From: Labilibaculum antarcticum | GTDB lineage: Bacteria; Bacteroidota; Bacteroidia; Bacteroidales; Marinifilaceae | Assembly: GCF_002356295.1 (NCBI RefSeq) | Contig: NZ_AP018042.1 | Location: 2,698,361 to 2,762,360, forward strand | Reading direction: 5' to 3' | Length of the DNA stretch: 64,000 nt | Part shown: piece after piece, positions 8,745 to 16,464 of the stretch | Layout of the letters: every line of letters begins with the position of its first letter | Numbering within the stretch: position 1 is the first letter of the stretch | Translations under genes and position numbers: made by a program | The notes under the pieces: generated by a model | Databases searched by the model: none | Told to the model about the DNA's origin: nothing | Seen by the model: the letters and a program-made list of their open reading frames with translations, nothing else

Positions 8745-9404
8745 ATGTTTACAGGTTTAATTGAAGAAATAGGAAAAATAAAGTCTATAAAACGTGGAGG
8801 AAAGTCAATTCGATTGACAATTTCGGCTCGTTCAATTATGGATGATGTGAAGTTGGGAGACAGTATCTCTACCAATGGAATTTGTTTGACGGTGGTTAGT
8901 TTCAATTCTACAGGTTTTTCGGCTGATGTTATGCCAGAAACAATGAGCAGAACAAATTTTGAATTGCTGGGAGCTGGGAGCCGCGTTAATTTGGAGCGTG
9001 CTCTTCGTCTAGGTGATCGAATGGGTGGTCATATGGTAAGTGGTCATGTTGATGGATTGGGTGAAGTTGTTGGTATAGAACAAGACGACAATGCCATTTG
9101 GGTAAGTATTGCAGCGCCTAAGGACATTCTGAAATATATTGTAGAGAAAGGCTCTATTTCGATTGATGGTATCAGCTTGACTGTGGCTTATGTGGATGAT
9201 GAAATTTTTAAAGTTTCAATTATTCCATTAACGCAGGAAGACACCACTTTGACTTCTAAAAAACAAGGAGAAAAAGTGAATCTGGAATGCGATATGACAG
9301 CAAAATACATTGAGAAATTCATGTTTCACAAAGATGAAGAGAGTGCTCAGGTGGAGAAGTCGGATATTTCGATGAATTTCTTGAGGGAGAATGGATTTGT
9401 ATAA
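8745..9404 (+). CDS. ribE: Riboflavin synthase alpha subunit
   Basis: This enzyme dismutates two 6,7-dimethyl-8-ribityllumazine molecules into riboflavin, the last step of the pathway. The protein begins with the classic MFTGLIEEIG and contains two internally homologous lumazine-binding barrels: residues 1 to about 97, and a second starting near GHMVSGHVDG. ISTNGICLTVV and ISIDGISLTV are matching elements of the two barrels. At 219 residues it is about 20 longer than usual owing to a C-terminal extension. It is the second gene of the riboswitch-controlled operon. Confidence 0.96.
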   Translation: MFTGLIEEIGKIKSIKRGGKSIRLTISARSIMDDVKLGDSISTNGICLTVVSFNSTGFSADVMPETMSRTNFELLGAGSRVNLERALRLGDRMGGHMVSGHVDGLGEVVGIEQDDNAIWVSIAAPKDILKYIVEKGSISIDGISLTVAYVDDEIFKVSIIPLTQEDTTLTSKKQGEKVNLECDMTAKYIEKFMFHKDEESAQVEKSDISMNFLRENGFV

Positions 9405-9442
9405 AAAGGAAAATTAAAAAACAAAACAACAATACATAAACT

Positions 9443-10705
9443 ATGAAATTTCATACAATTGAAGAGGCGATCGAGGACATCAAATTAGGGAAGATGATTG
9501 TGGTGGTTGACGACGAGGATCGTGAAAATGAGGGTGATTTGTTGATGGCGGCAGAGATGGTAACACCTGAGGCAATCAATTTTATGGCCAGGCAGGCTGG
9601 CGGATTGATTTGCATGCCAATTGTTAAGGAGCGTTTGGATGAGTTGAATATCGATATGATGGTGTACAACAATACGGATGCGAAACAAACAGCTTTTACC
9701 GTAAGTATCGATGCTGCTGATTGTGCAACAGGTATTTCGGCTCATGAACGTGCTCACACAATTTTGAAAGTGTTTGATAAGAGTGCTAAGCCAACAGATT
9801 TTACTCGTCCGGGGCATATTTTCCCTTTGGTAGCGCGTAAAAATGGTGTTTTGGTTCGTGCAGGACATACTGAGGCTGCTGTTGATTTGGCACGAATGGC
9901 TGGTTTGTATCCAGCAGGGGTTATTTGTGAAATTATGAATGAGGATGGGACTATGGCCCGCGTTCCTCAGTTGAAAGAATATATTGCCAAGCACAACTTG
10001 AAAATGATTACGATTGCTGATTTAATTGAGTATCGCAGACAAACTGAAAGTGTGATTGAAAAAGTGACTGAAACGGATATGCCAACTAAATTTGGCGATT
10101 TCAGAGCTCATGGATATGTGAATAAAATTACTGGAGAGCATCATGTTGCCTTGGTAAAAGGAGATGTTACTTCTGCTGATTCGGTATTGGTTCGTGTGCA
10201 TTCAGAATGTTTAACTGGTGATGCATTTGGTTCTTTGCGTTGCGATTGTGGCGATCAACTGCAGGAGGCTATGAAAAGAATTCAAGAAGCTGGAAGAGGT
10301 GTGTTGCTATACATGCGTCAGGAAGGCCGGGGAATTGGTCTAATCAATAAACTGAAAGCCTACCAACTACAAGATATGGGCATGGATACTGTTGAAGCAA
10401 ATTTGGCATTAGGATTTAAAGCCGACTTGCGTGATTACGGTATCGGCGCTGCCATTTTAGCTGATTTGGGTGTTTCAGATTTAACTTTAATGACTAATAA
10501 TCCATTAAAAGTTGCAGGTTTAAAAGGGTATGGTTTGAAAATAATTGGTCGCGAAGAGATTGAAATGACTTGCAACGAAAAGAATGAATTTTATTTGCAG
10601 ACCAAAATGAATAAAATGGGGCATCTGTTGCATCAGGATGTGAAGTGGAATTTGCAAAATGATGATAAAAAAGTAGAAGGTGTTTCAAAAAACGGATTAA
10701 AATAA
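9443..10705 (+). CDS. ribBA: Bifunctional DHBP synthase / GTP cyclohydrolase II
   Basis: This fusion supplies both precursors of riboflavin. The N-terminal RibB domain (1-200) makes 3,4-dihydroxy-2-butanone 4-phosphate from ribulose 5-phosphate and carries the acidic motif [11 protein letters not shown] and the HTEAAVDL segment. The C-terminal RibA domain (about 205-400) opens the GTP ring. It shows the zinc cysteines Cys256, Cys267 and Cys269 in [20 protein letters not shown], and RQEGRGIGL. The length (420 residues) is standard for this fusion. Position three in the operon fits coordinated supply of both substrates. Confidence 0.97.
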   Translation: MKFHTIEEAIEDIKLGKMIVVVDDEDRENEGDLLMAAEMVTPEAINFMARQAGGLICMPIVKERLDELNIDMMVYNNTDAKQTAFTVSIDAADCATGISAHERAHTILKVFDKSAKPTDFTRPGHIFPLVARKNGVLVRAGHTEAAVDLARMAGLYPAGVICEIMNEDGTMARVPQLKEYIAKHNLKMITIADLIEYRRQTESVIEKVTETDMPTKFGDFRAHGYVNKITGEHHVALVKGDVTSADSVLVRVHSECLTGDAFGSLRCDCGDQLQEAMKRIQEAGRGVLLYMRQEGRGIGLINKLKAYQLQDMGMDTVEANLALGFKADLRDYGIGAAILADLGVSDLTLMTNNPLKVAGLKGYGLKIIGREEIEMTCNEKNEFYLQTKMNKMGHLLHQDVKWNLQNDDKKVEGVSKNGLK

Positions 10706-10724
10706 AACTGAAAATAGAAATAAG

Positions 10725-11186
10725 ATGAATACAATTGAAGGAAAATTGATTGCAAAAGATTTAAAATTCGGTATTGTTATCGGTCGTTTTAATGAATTTA
10801 TAGGAGGTAAATTATTATCAGGTGCTTTGGATGCTATTCACCGTCATGGAGCTTCAACAGACGATGTTGATGTTGCCTGGGTTCCTGGAGCATTTGAAAT
10901 TCCATTGATCGCTAAGAAAATGGCGAAAAGTGGCAAGTACGATGCCGTTATTTGTTTAGGTGCTGTTATCAAAGGATCAACTCCACATTTTGAGTATGTT
11001 TCAGGTGAAGTAACTAAGGGGATTGCCAGTGTTTCTTTAGATCTTGAAATACCAGTTATTTTTGGTGTTTTAACTACTGATTCTATTGAGCAGGCAATTG
11101 AGCGTGCCGGAACAAAAGCTGGAAACAAAGGATTCGAAGCTGCTGTGTCAGCAATTGAAATGGCTAATTTATTGAAGCAATTTTAA
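10725..11186 (+). CDS. ribH: 6,7-dimethyl-8-ribityllumazine synthase
   Basis: Lumazine synthase condenses the pyrimidinedione with 3,4-dihydroxy-2-butanone 4-phosphate. Recognisable family segments are [24 protein letters not shown] and [16 protein letters not shown]; the last contains the catalytic-site His. At 153 residues it is the usual size for a subunit of the icosahedral or pentameric assemblies. It is the last gene of the operon, followed directly by a strong terminator. Confidence 0.97.
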   Translation: MNTIEGKLIAKDLKFGIVIGRFNEFIGGKLLSGALDAIHRHGASTDDVDVAWVPGAFEIPLIAKKMAKSGKYDAVICLGAVIKGSTPHFEYVSGEVTKGIASVSLDLEIPVIFGVLTTDSIEQAIERAGTKAGNKGFEAAVSAIEMANLLKQF

Positions 11187-11201
11187 GCATATTATATATC
11201 A

Positions 11202-11236
11202 ACAAAAAATCCCGGCAGTGATGCCGGGATTTTTTA
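11202..11236. terminator. Bidirectional terminator between ribH and the rluB-like gene
   Basis: A GC-rich stem, AATCCCGGCA (11208-11217) with TGCCGGGATT (11222-11231), a 4-nt loop, a T-run on one side and an A-run on the other. It can end both the plus-strand rib operon and the converging pseudouridine synthase gene. Confidence 0.92.
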
Positions 11237-11267
11237 TGCAATAATACTGAGTAAATGCTTATTTTGA

Positions 11268-12668
11268 TTAATATATTTTAAGCATGGTTATTTCTTTTTC
11301 ACTTAAGAATCTCCACTTTCCTCTTGGAATATTTTTCTTGGTAATTCCGGCAAAAAGAACGCGGTCTAGTTTTTCAACTTCGTAGCCCAAGTGTTCAAAA
11401 ATTCGTCGTACAATTCGATTTCGTCCAGAGTGAATTTCTATCCCAACCTGAGTTTTGTCATCAGCATTCGCAAAACTAATTGCATCAGCTTTAATTTCAC
11501 CATCTTCCAACTCAATACCCGCAGATACCTGATTCAAGTCTTCTTGCGAAATTTCTCTGTCTAAATAAACATGGTAAATTTTCTTCTTGTTGTAGCTTGG
11601 GTGAGTCAGTCGTTTTGTTAAATCTCCATCGTTGGTGAAAAGCAAAACGCCGGTAGTCATTCTATCCAATCTTCCAACCGGATAAACTCTTTCTTTGCAA
11701 GCATTTTGGATCAGGTCCAGAACAGTCTTTCTTCCCATTGGATCATCCAGAGTAGTTACAAAATCTTTTGGTTTGTTTAAAACCAAATAAACTTTTGCTT
11801 CCGCTTGCAGCTGTTTGCCGTCCATGCAAACGACATCATCGATATTTACTTTTGTGCCAACTTCATTTACAACTTCACCGTTAACGGTTATTTGGCCTTC
11901 CTCAATGCGTCTGTCAGCTTCTCTTCTTGAGCAGGCTCCCGTATTCGAAATGTATTTGTTCAATCGAAGCATTCCATCTTCAGGTCCTGATTTTTTCGCA
12001 AAAGCCAATTGTTTCTTCTTGCTGTAATGCTTTCTCTGAAGAGTTTCTTTGTTCGGTTTATTTTTAAAATGATCGTAAGGTTTCTTGTTCTCATCTTGGT
12101 TTTCATCAAAATCGCCATCAAATCGTTCTCGTTTTTCAGTAAATTCTGATCTGTCTGATTTTTCGGAATATCTTTCTGATCTATAGCTTGAGTTCTCCCG
12201 CTTATGTCTTCTGTCAGAGTCTCTTCCAGGTCTGTTGTCATCAAATCTTCTTGGCGATCTTGAATCAGATCCTCGGGAACCTCTGTTGGATTCACTGCTG
12301 CGTCTGTCAGAATTTTCTGATCTATCGCCATAGTTGCGGGTACGTGGTTCCGAATCGCGTTCAAATTTACGATTTGGATCTTCCGATCTGGATCTTCCTC
12401 TGTCTGATCTATCGCTTGAACCTCTTTCTGATCTGTCATCATCAAATTTTCGTGGTCCTCTGGATCTTGAATCAGAGCTTTGGGAAGTTCTGTTCGAATC
12501 ACTTCTTCGTCGGTCTGAATTTCCCGATCGGTCACCAGACTTACGATCTCTTGATTCTGAATCCTTTTTAAATCGAGGATTTGAATCACCAGATTTTCTA
12601 TTGTTTTCTGTTTTTGATCCAAAAGAAGATTTCTCTTTTCTTTCTTTTCCGTATTTTTTTTCTTCCAT
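11268..12668 (-). CDS. RluB/RsuA-family 23S rRNA pseudouridine synthase with a disordered basic N-terminus
   Basis: This enzyme isomerises a uridine in rRNA. The C-terminal half is conventional: an S4 RNA-binding domain starting at MLRLNKYISNTGACSRREAD, then the RsuA/RluB catalytic domain with VYPVGRLDRMTTGVLLFTND, where the GRLD Asp is the nucleophile. The first roughly 210 residues are unusual: they are rich in Arg, Ser, Asp and Gly with no predicted fold, and contain two imperfect copies of a segment of about 60 residues (DRSGNSDRRRSDSNR and DRSENSDRRSSESNR mark the copies). Such tails are common on Bacteroidota RNA-binding enzymes. I prefer the ATG at 12668 (MEEKKYGK); an in-frame ATG six codons upstream at 12686 is possible. 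Confidence 0.88.
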   Translation of the reverse strand: MEEKKYGKERKEKSSFGSKTENNRKSGDSNPRFKKDSESRDRKSGDRSGNSDRRRSDSNRTSQSSDSRSRGPRKFDDDRSERGSSDRSDRGRSRSEDPNRKFERDSEPRTRNYGDRSENSDRRSSESNRGSRGSDSRSPRRFDDNRPGRDSDRRHKRENSSYRSERYSEKSDRSEFTEKRERFDGDFDENQDENKKPYDHFKNKPNKETLQRKHYSKKKQLAFAKKSGPEDGMLRLNKYISNTGACSRREADRRIEEGQITVNGEVVNEVGTKVNIDDVVCMDGKQLQAEAKVYLVLNKPKDFVTTLDDPMGRKTVLDLIQNACKERVYPVGRLDRMTTGVLLFTNDGDLTKRLTHPSYNKKKIYHVYLDREISQEDLNQVSAGIELEDGEIKADAISFANADDKTQVGIEIHSGRNRIVRRIFEHLGYEVEKLDRVLFAGITKKNIPRGKWRFLSEKEITMLKIY

Positions 12669-12801
12669 TTCTGAGTAAATGATCAATGTTCTGAACTCAC
12701 AAAAGTACTAATAATCAATGAATATATTAATTGTGCTTATTGAAATATTGAAATAAAGAAAATCAATTTGAATTTTGCTTTCTTACTCTTAATTGAAATT
12801 A

Positions 12802-12809
12802 TAAATTTG
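12802..12809 (+). promoter_or_regulatory. Possible -7 element upstream of the mutase gene
   Basis: TAAATTTG matches TAnnTTTG and lies 75 nt before the ATG at 12885. No good -33 element is at the expected spacing, so this is tentative. Confidence 0.4.
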
Positions 12810-12884
12810 TCGTACAAATCTTGAACTTATCTAGTTCTGGATTTTTTAACGAATCAGTTACTTACAAAATTCTAAAAATATAGT

Positions 12885-14273
12885 ATGGCATTAATTAAAT
12901 CAATTTCCGGAATCAGAGGAACGATTGGCGGTCAGGTGGGAGATGGATTAAGTCCTCTTGATGTTGTTAAATTTTCAGCGGCATATGGTACTTGGGTTTT
13001 GCGCAGAAACAACGGGAAAAAAGTAAAAGTTGTTGTTGGACGAGATGCTCGTATTTCTGGAGAAATGGTTGATATGCTCGTGGTTGGAACTCTTTTAGGG
13101 TTGGGGATTGATGTTGTGGAAATAGGTTTGGCTACCACTCCAACTACCGAAATTGCTGTTACTGGAGAAAACGCTCAAGGAGGTATTATTTTAACCGCCA
13201 GTCATAATCCAAAACAATGGAATGCATTAAAACTATTGGATGAAAAGGGCGAATTTCTTAATGATATAGATGGCAAAATCGTTTTGTCGATTGCTGATAA
13301 TGAAGATTTTATTTTTGCAGATGTTGACGATTTAGGTCATCTTTCTCATGTGGATGATTACACACAAAAACACATCGATCACGTTTTATCACTCGATTTG
13401 GTAGATGCAGATGCAATTAGGAAAGCCAATTTCACCGTTGCGGTTGATGCCGTAAATTCAGTAGGCGGAATTGTGATTCCTCAATTATTGAAAGCATTGG
13501 GTGTTGAGACTGTAGTTGAATTGTACTGCGAACCCAACGGACAATTCCCACATAATCCGGAGCCACTTCCTGAGCATTTAACAGAAATTGCCTCAGTAAT
13601 GAAAAAAGGCAAGGCTGATGTGGGTTTTGTAGTAGATCCTGATGTGGATCGTTTGGCTATTGTAAATGAAGACGGCAGCATGTTTGGTGAAGAATATACT
13701 TTAGTGGCTTGCGCTGATTACGTATTGGCAAATACCCCTGGAAATACCGTTTCTAATCTTTCATCAACCCGTGCTTTGCGCGATATTACTGAAAAACATG
13801 GAGGAACATACGAAGCTTCAGCTGTTGGTGAGGTTAATGTGGTAACCAAGATGAAAGAGAATAAGGCTGTAATTGGTGGAGAGGGAAATGGTGGAGTTAT
13901 TTATCCTGCAAGTCATTATGGTCGTGACTCTTTAGTTGGAGTTGCATTAATCCTGACTCACATGGCAAAAACAAATAAAAAAGCTTCTGAGTTAAGAGCA
14001 AGCTATCCGAATTATTTCATCTCAAAAAATAAAATCCAGCTAACTCCAGAAATTGATGTTGATGCGGTTTTAGTTGCCATGAAGGAGAAATATAAAAATG
14101 AGAAAGTGAATGATATAGATGGTGTGAAGATTGATTTTGCATCAGAATGGGTTCATCTTCGTAAATCAAATACCGAACCTATTATTCGAATTTATTCGGA
14201 AAGTAAAAATGAAGCGACTGCAAACCAATTGGCAGAGAAAATCATTTCCGAGATAAAGGAAATCATTAATTAG
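12885..14273 (+). CDS. glmM: Phosphoglucosamine mutase / phosphomannomutase family
   Basis: This alpha-D-phosphohexomutase moves phosphate between C6 and C1 of a hexose phosphate. In the GlmM role it makes glucosamine-1-phosphate for UDP-GlcNAc. The phosphoserine loop is TASHNPKQWN (Ser106), the metal loop is DPDVDRLAIV, the sugar-binding loop is GGEGNGGVIYP, and the phosphate-binding C-terminal loop is RKSNTEPIIRIYSES. The length is 462 residues. Substrate choice (glucosamine versus mannose or glucose) cannot be decided from these motifs, so the symbol is the most probable rather than certain. The gene is monocistronic, with a terminator downstream. Confidence 0.85.
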   Translation: MALIKSISGIRGTIGGQVGDGLSPLDVVKFSAAYGTWVLRRNNGKKVKVVVGRDARISGEMVDMLVVGTLLGLGIDVVEIGLATTPTTEIAVTGENAQGGIILTASHNPKQWNALKLLDEKGEFLNDIDGKIVLSIADNEDFIFADVDDLGHLSHVDDYTQKHIDHVLSLDLVDADAIRKANFTVAVDAVNSVGGIVIPQLLKALGVETVVELYCEPNGQFPHNPEPLPEHLTEIASVMKKGKADVGFVVDPDVDRLAIVNEDGSMFGEEYTLVACADYVLANTPGNTVSNLSSTRALRDITEKHGGTYEASAVGEVNVVTKMKENKAVIGGEGNGGVIYPASHYGRDSLVGVALILTHMAKTNKKASELRASYPNYFISKNKIQLTPEIDVDAVLVAMKEKYKNEKVNDIDGVKIDFASEWVHLRKSNTEPIIRIYSESKNEATANQLAEKIISEIKEIIN

Positions 14274-14293
14274 AAAAAATATTTTTTCAGATT

Positions 14294-14329
14294 AGCGCAA
14301 GGGATAAATTCTCTTGCGCTTTTTTTTTA
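14294..14329 (+). terminator. Terminator of the mutase gene
   Basis: AGCGCAAGGGA (14294-14304) pairs with TCTCTTGCGCT (14310-14320) with one G-T pair, followed by a run of about ten T. Clear intrinsic terminator. Confidence 0.93.
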
Positions 14330-14629
14330 TAAGAGAAAATTTTCCGTAATCGTTTGCATTTTCATCATTTTAAAAAATAAATGGTTTTTTTGAATGGTTT
14401 AATCAACTTTAATTTGGACTGAGAACTTCTATCCTCCTTGCAAAATAAGGCTTAAGATAATAAGGTCTGCATATCGTTATTGAACAGAAGAGCCTGTATG
14501 GGTGTTTATACCCAGTTTCGAAATAGTTAAATATGTCCGAAGTTAGATTATTGTATTTTAATTTTCATATATTTAAGTGATACTGCTGAAAAGCAGGTCG
14601 TTTTCTGAATTATTTTCTGGCATTGTATA
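14330..14629. other. Non-coding stretch upstream of mdh
   Basis: About 300 nt with no credible reading frame. It holds one weak hairpin around the run GGGTGTTTATACCC near 14499 and otherwise nothing I can assign. It is probably the upstream regulatory region of mdh. Confidence 0.35.
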
Positions 14630-14637
14630 TATATTTG
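14630..14637 (+). promoter_or_regulatory. -7 promoter element of mdh
   Basis: TATATTTG, an exact Bacteroidota -7 element, 69 nt before the mdh ATG. A -33 element is not obvious at the ideal spacing; the nearest candidate is TTTTC at about 14613. Confidence 0.55.
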
Positions 14638-14706
14638 CTAGCTAATAAAGAAAAAATTCTCCATTGAAACGAATATAAATTAGATATAATCAAAGAATAA
14701 AGCCTT

Positions 14707-15645
14707 ATGAAAATTACCGTTGTAGGTGCAGGAAATGTTGGAGCAACTTGTGCAAATTGCATTGCTCAAAAAGAATTAGCAAACGAATTAATTATTGTTG
14801 ACATCAAAGATGGATTGTCAGAGGGGAAAGCATTAGATATGTGGCAAACCGCTCCAATCAATTATTACGATACAAGAGTTAAAGGGGTAACAAATGATTA
14901 TGCTGCTACTGCAGGATCAGAAGTTGTTGTTATTACATCAGGTCTTCCACGTAAACCGGGGATGAGTCGTGATGACTTAATTTCTATTAATGCAGGTATT
15001 GTAAAATCAGTTACCGAAAATGTAATAGCTCATTCTCCTGATGCAATTATTATTATCGTATCAAATCCTTTGGATGTTATGACTTATGCTGCTTTTTTAA
15101 CAGCTAAAAAAGCACGTAACAAAGTATTTGGTATGGCTGGAGTTTTGGATACGGCTCGTTACCGTGCTTTCCTTGCAGAAGAATTAAATGTTTCTCCTAA
15201 GGATATTCAGGCATTGTTAATGGGTGGACACGGTGATACCATGGTTCCACTTCCTCGTTATACTACTGTTGCTGGTATTCCTGTAACAGATTTAATCGAA
15301 GAAGAAAAATTGAATGCAATTATCGAAAGAACTAAATTCGGTGGTGGTGAGCTAGTAAACTTGATGGGAACTTCAGCTTGGTATGCTCCAGGTGCTGCAG
15401 CTGCTCAAATGGTTGAAGCTATTGTTCGCGATCAAAAAAGAATTTTCCCTGTATGTGCCTTGTTGGATGGCGAATATGGAATGAAAGATATTTTCTTGGG
15501 AGTACCAGTAGTTTTAGGTAAAAACGGTATTGAGAAAGTAATCGAGGTGAAATTGAATAAAGATGAAATGGAATTGTTGGAAGGTTCAGCAGTAGCCGTT
15601 AAATCAGTAATGAAAGTGTTAGATGAAATGAATATTTTTGCTTAG
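14707..15645 (+). CDS. mdh: Malate dehydrogenase (LDH-like type)
   Basis: This enzyme interconverts malate and oxaloacetate with NAD in the TCA cycle or in reductive fumarate pathways. The N-terminal Rossmann motif is VGAGNVGATCA. The active-site loop LPRKPGMSRDDL has the two substrate-binding arginines and the Arg characteristic of malate rather than lactate dehydrogenases. The catalytic His is in MGGHGDTMVPL. At 312 residues it belongs to the tetrameric LDH-like MDH group. The gene has its own promoter element and terminator. Confidence 0.97.
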   Translation: MKITVVGAGNVGATCANCIAQKELANELIIVDIKDGLSEGKALDMWQTAPINYYDTRVKGVTNDYAATAGSEVVVITSGLPRKPGMSRDDLISINAGIVKSVTENVIAHSPDAIIIIVSNPLDVMTYAAFLTAKKARNKVFGMAGVLDTARYRAFLAEELNVSPKDIQALLMGGHGDTMVPLPRYTTVAGIPVTDLIEEEKLNAIIERTKFGGGELVNLMGTSAWYAPGAAAAQMVEAIVRDQKRIFPVCALLDGEYGMKDIFLGVPVVLGKNGIEKVIEVKLNKDEMELLEGSAVAVKSVMKVLDEMNIFA

Positions 15646-15672
15646 TCAGCAAATTTCATTTACAAGTATATA

Positions 15673-15708
15673 AAGGTTGTCTCTATTTGAGGCAACCTTC
15701 TTTTTTTT
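15673..15708 (+). terminator. Terminator of mdh
   Basis: AAGGTTGTCTC (15673-15683) pairs with GAGGCAACCTT (15689-15699) with one wobble pair and a 5-nt loop, followed by nine to ten T. Confidence 0.93.
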
Positions 15709-15856
15709 GACGTTAAGTTAATCAGAGATAATTTTTTTCGATTAAAGAGTGCTTTCAAATCTAAATCCGGATTTTGATATTTGAACTCTCAATTGTTACT
15801 TTGTTAAAGTTTTAAGGGTTTTATGTGTTTTATGATACAAATATCTGTTCTTTTGG

Positions 15857-15864
15857 TATATTTG
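15857..15864 (+). promoter_or_regulatory. -7 promoter element of the aspartic protease gene
   Basis: TATATTTG 23 nt before the ATG at 15887. The predicted transcription start near 15871 would exclude the TTG at 15872 as the initiation codon, which helps fix the start. Confidence 0.55.
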
Positions 15865-15886
15865 CTGTCCTTTGTTCAGAAAGCCC

Positions 15887-16315
15887 ATGAAAATTGAGAT
15901 TCCAATAGAAATAATAGAACTTGAAAACGAAAGTTTTCATCTTTTAATAAGATGCAAAGTGAATGCTAGTCACGAAGGAGATTTGGTAGTTGATACCGGA
16001 GCTTCAAAAACAGTTTTAGATCGTAATTTTGTTCCTGCTTACGAGGTATCCGACAATCAAATATCAGAAATTAAATCACGGGGTTTGGGTGAAGGAAGCT
16101 TAATTACCGAAATGGTTAAGATAGATTCATTCCAATTAGGAGATCTTTTGGTAAATGATTTTCATTGTGCACTAATCGATCTTGCTGGCATAAATGAGAT
16201 GTATCGGGAGCATTGTCATCGGGAAATTTGCGGATTACTTGGGAGTGACTTTCTTTTAAAGCATCGGGGAATTATTGATTATGGGCGACAAATTCTGCAA
16301 TTGGAATTATTTTAA
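15887..16315 (+). CDS. Retropepsin-like aspartic protease
   Basis: This small protein of 142 residues has the single aspartyl-protease signature VVDTGASKTVLD (catalytic Asp36-Thr37-Gly38) and a C-terminal flap-side element GLLGSDFLLKHRGIIDY. Both are typical of bacterial clan AA retropepsin-like proteins, which act as homodimers. No signal peptide or membrane segment is visible, so it is probably cytoplasmic. I chose the ATG at 15887; the frame can be extended to a TTG at 15872, but this coincides with the predicted transcription start. Its substrate is unknown. Confidence 0.82.
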   Translation: MKIEIPIEIIELENESFHLLIRCKVNASHEGDLVVDTGASKTVLDRNFVPAYEVSDNQISEIKSRGLGEGSLITEMVKIDSFQLGDLLVNDFHCALIDLAGINEMYREHCHREICGLLGSDFLLKHRGIIDYGRQILQLELF

Positions 16316-16392
16316 ACCCTGCAGATCTGCAAAAGACATAAACTACTTGAAGTACGTGGGTTATTGAACAAAGGTATTTTGAAAAAAATTAA

Positions 16393-16400
16393 TATATTTG
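16393..16400 (+). promoter_or_regulatory. Possible -7 element of secDF
   Basis: TATATTTG 64 nt before the secDF ATG. TTTG motifs exist upstream, but their spacing is not ideal. Confidence 0.5.
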
Positions 16401-16464
16401 TGCTTTAATTTGCGGTTAAGAATATGAAATACCACATAAATAAGAATTAAATAAACCTAAACAC

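Noticed and set aside
12188-12678. Long frames antisense to the R/S/D-rich tail of the pseudouridine synthase
   Set aside because: Low-complexity codon repeats open several frames; the S4 and catalytic domains fix the real one.
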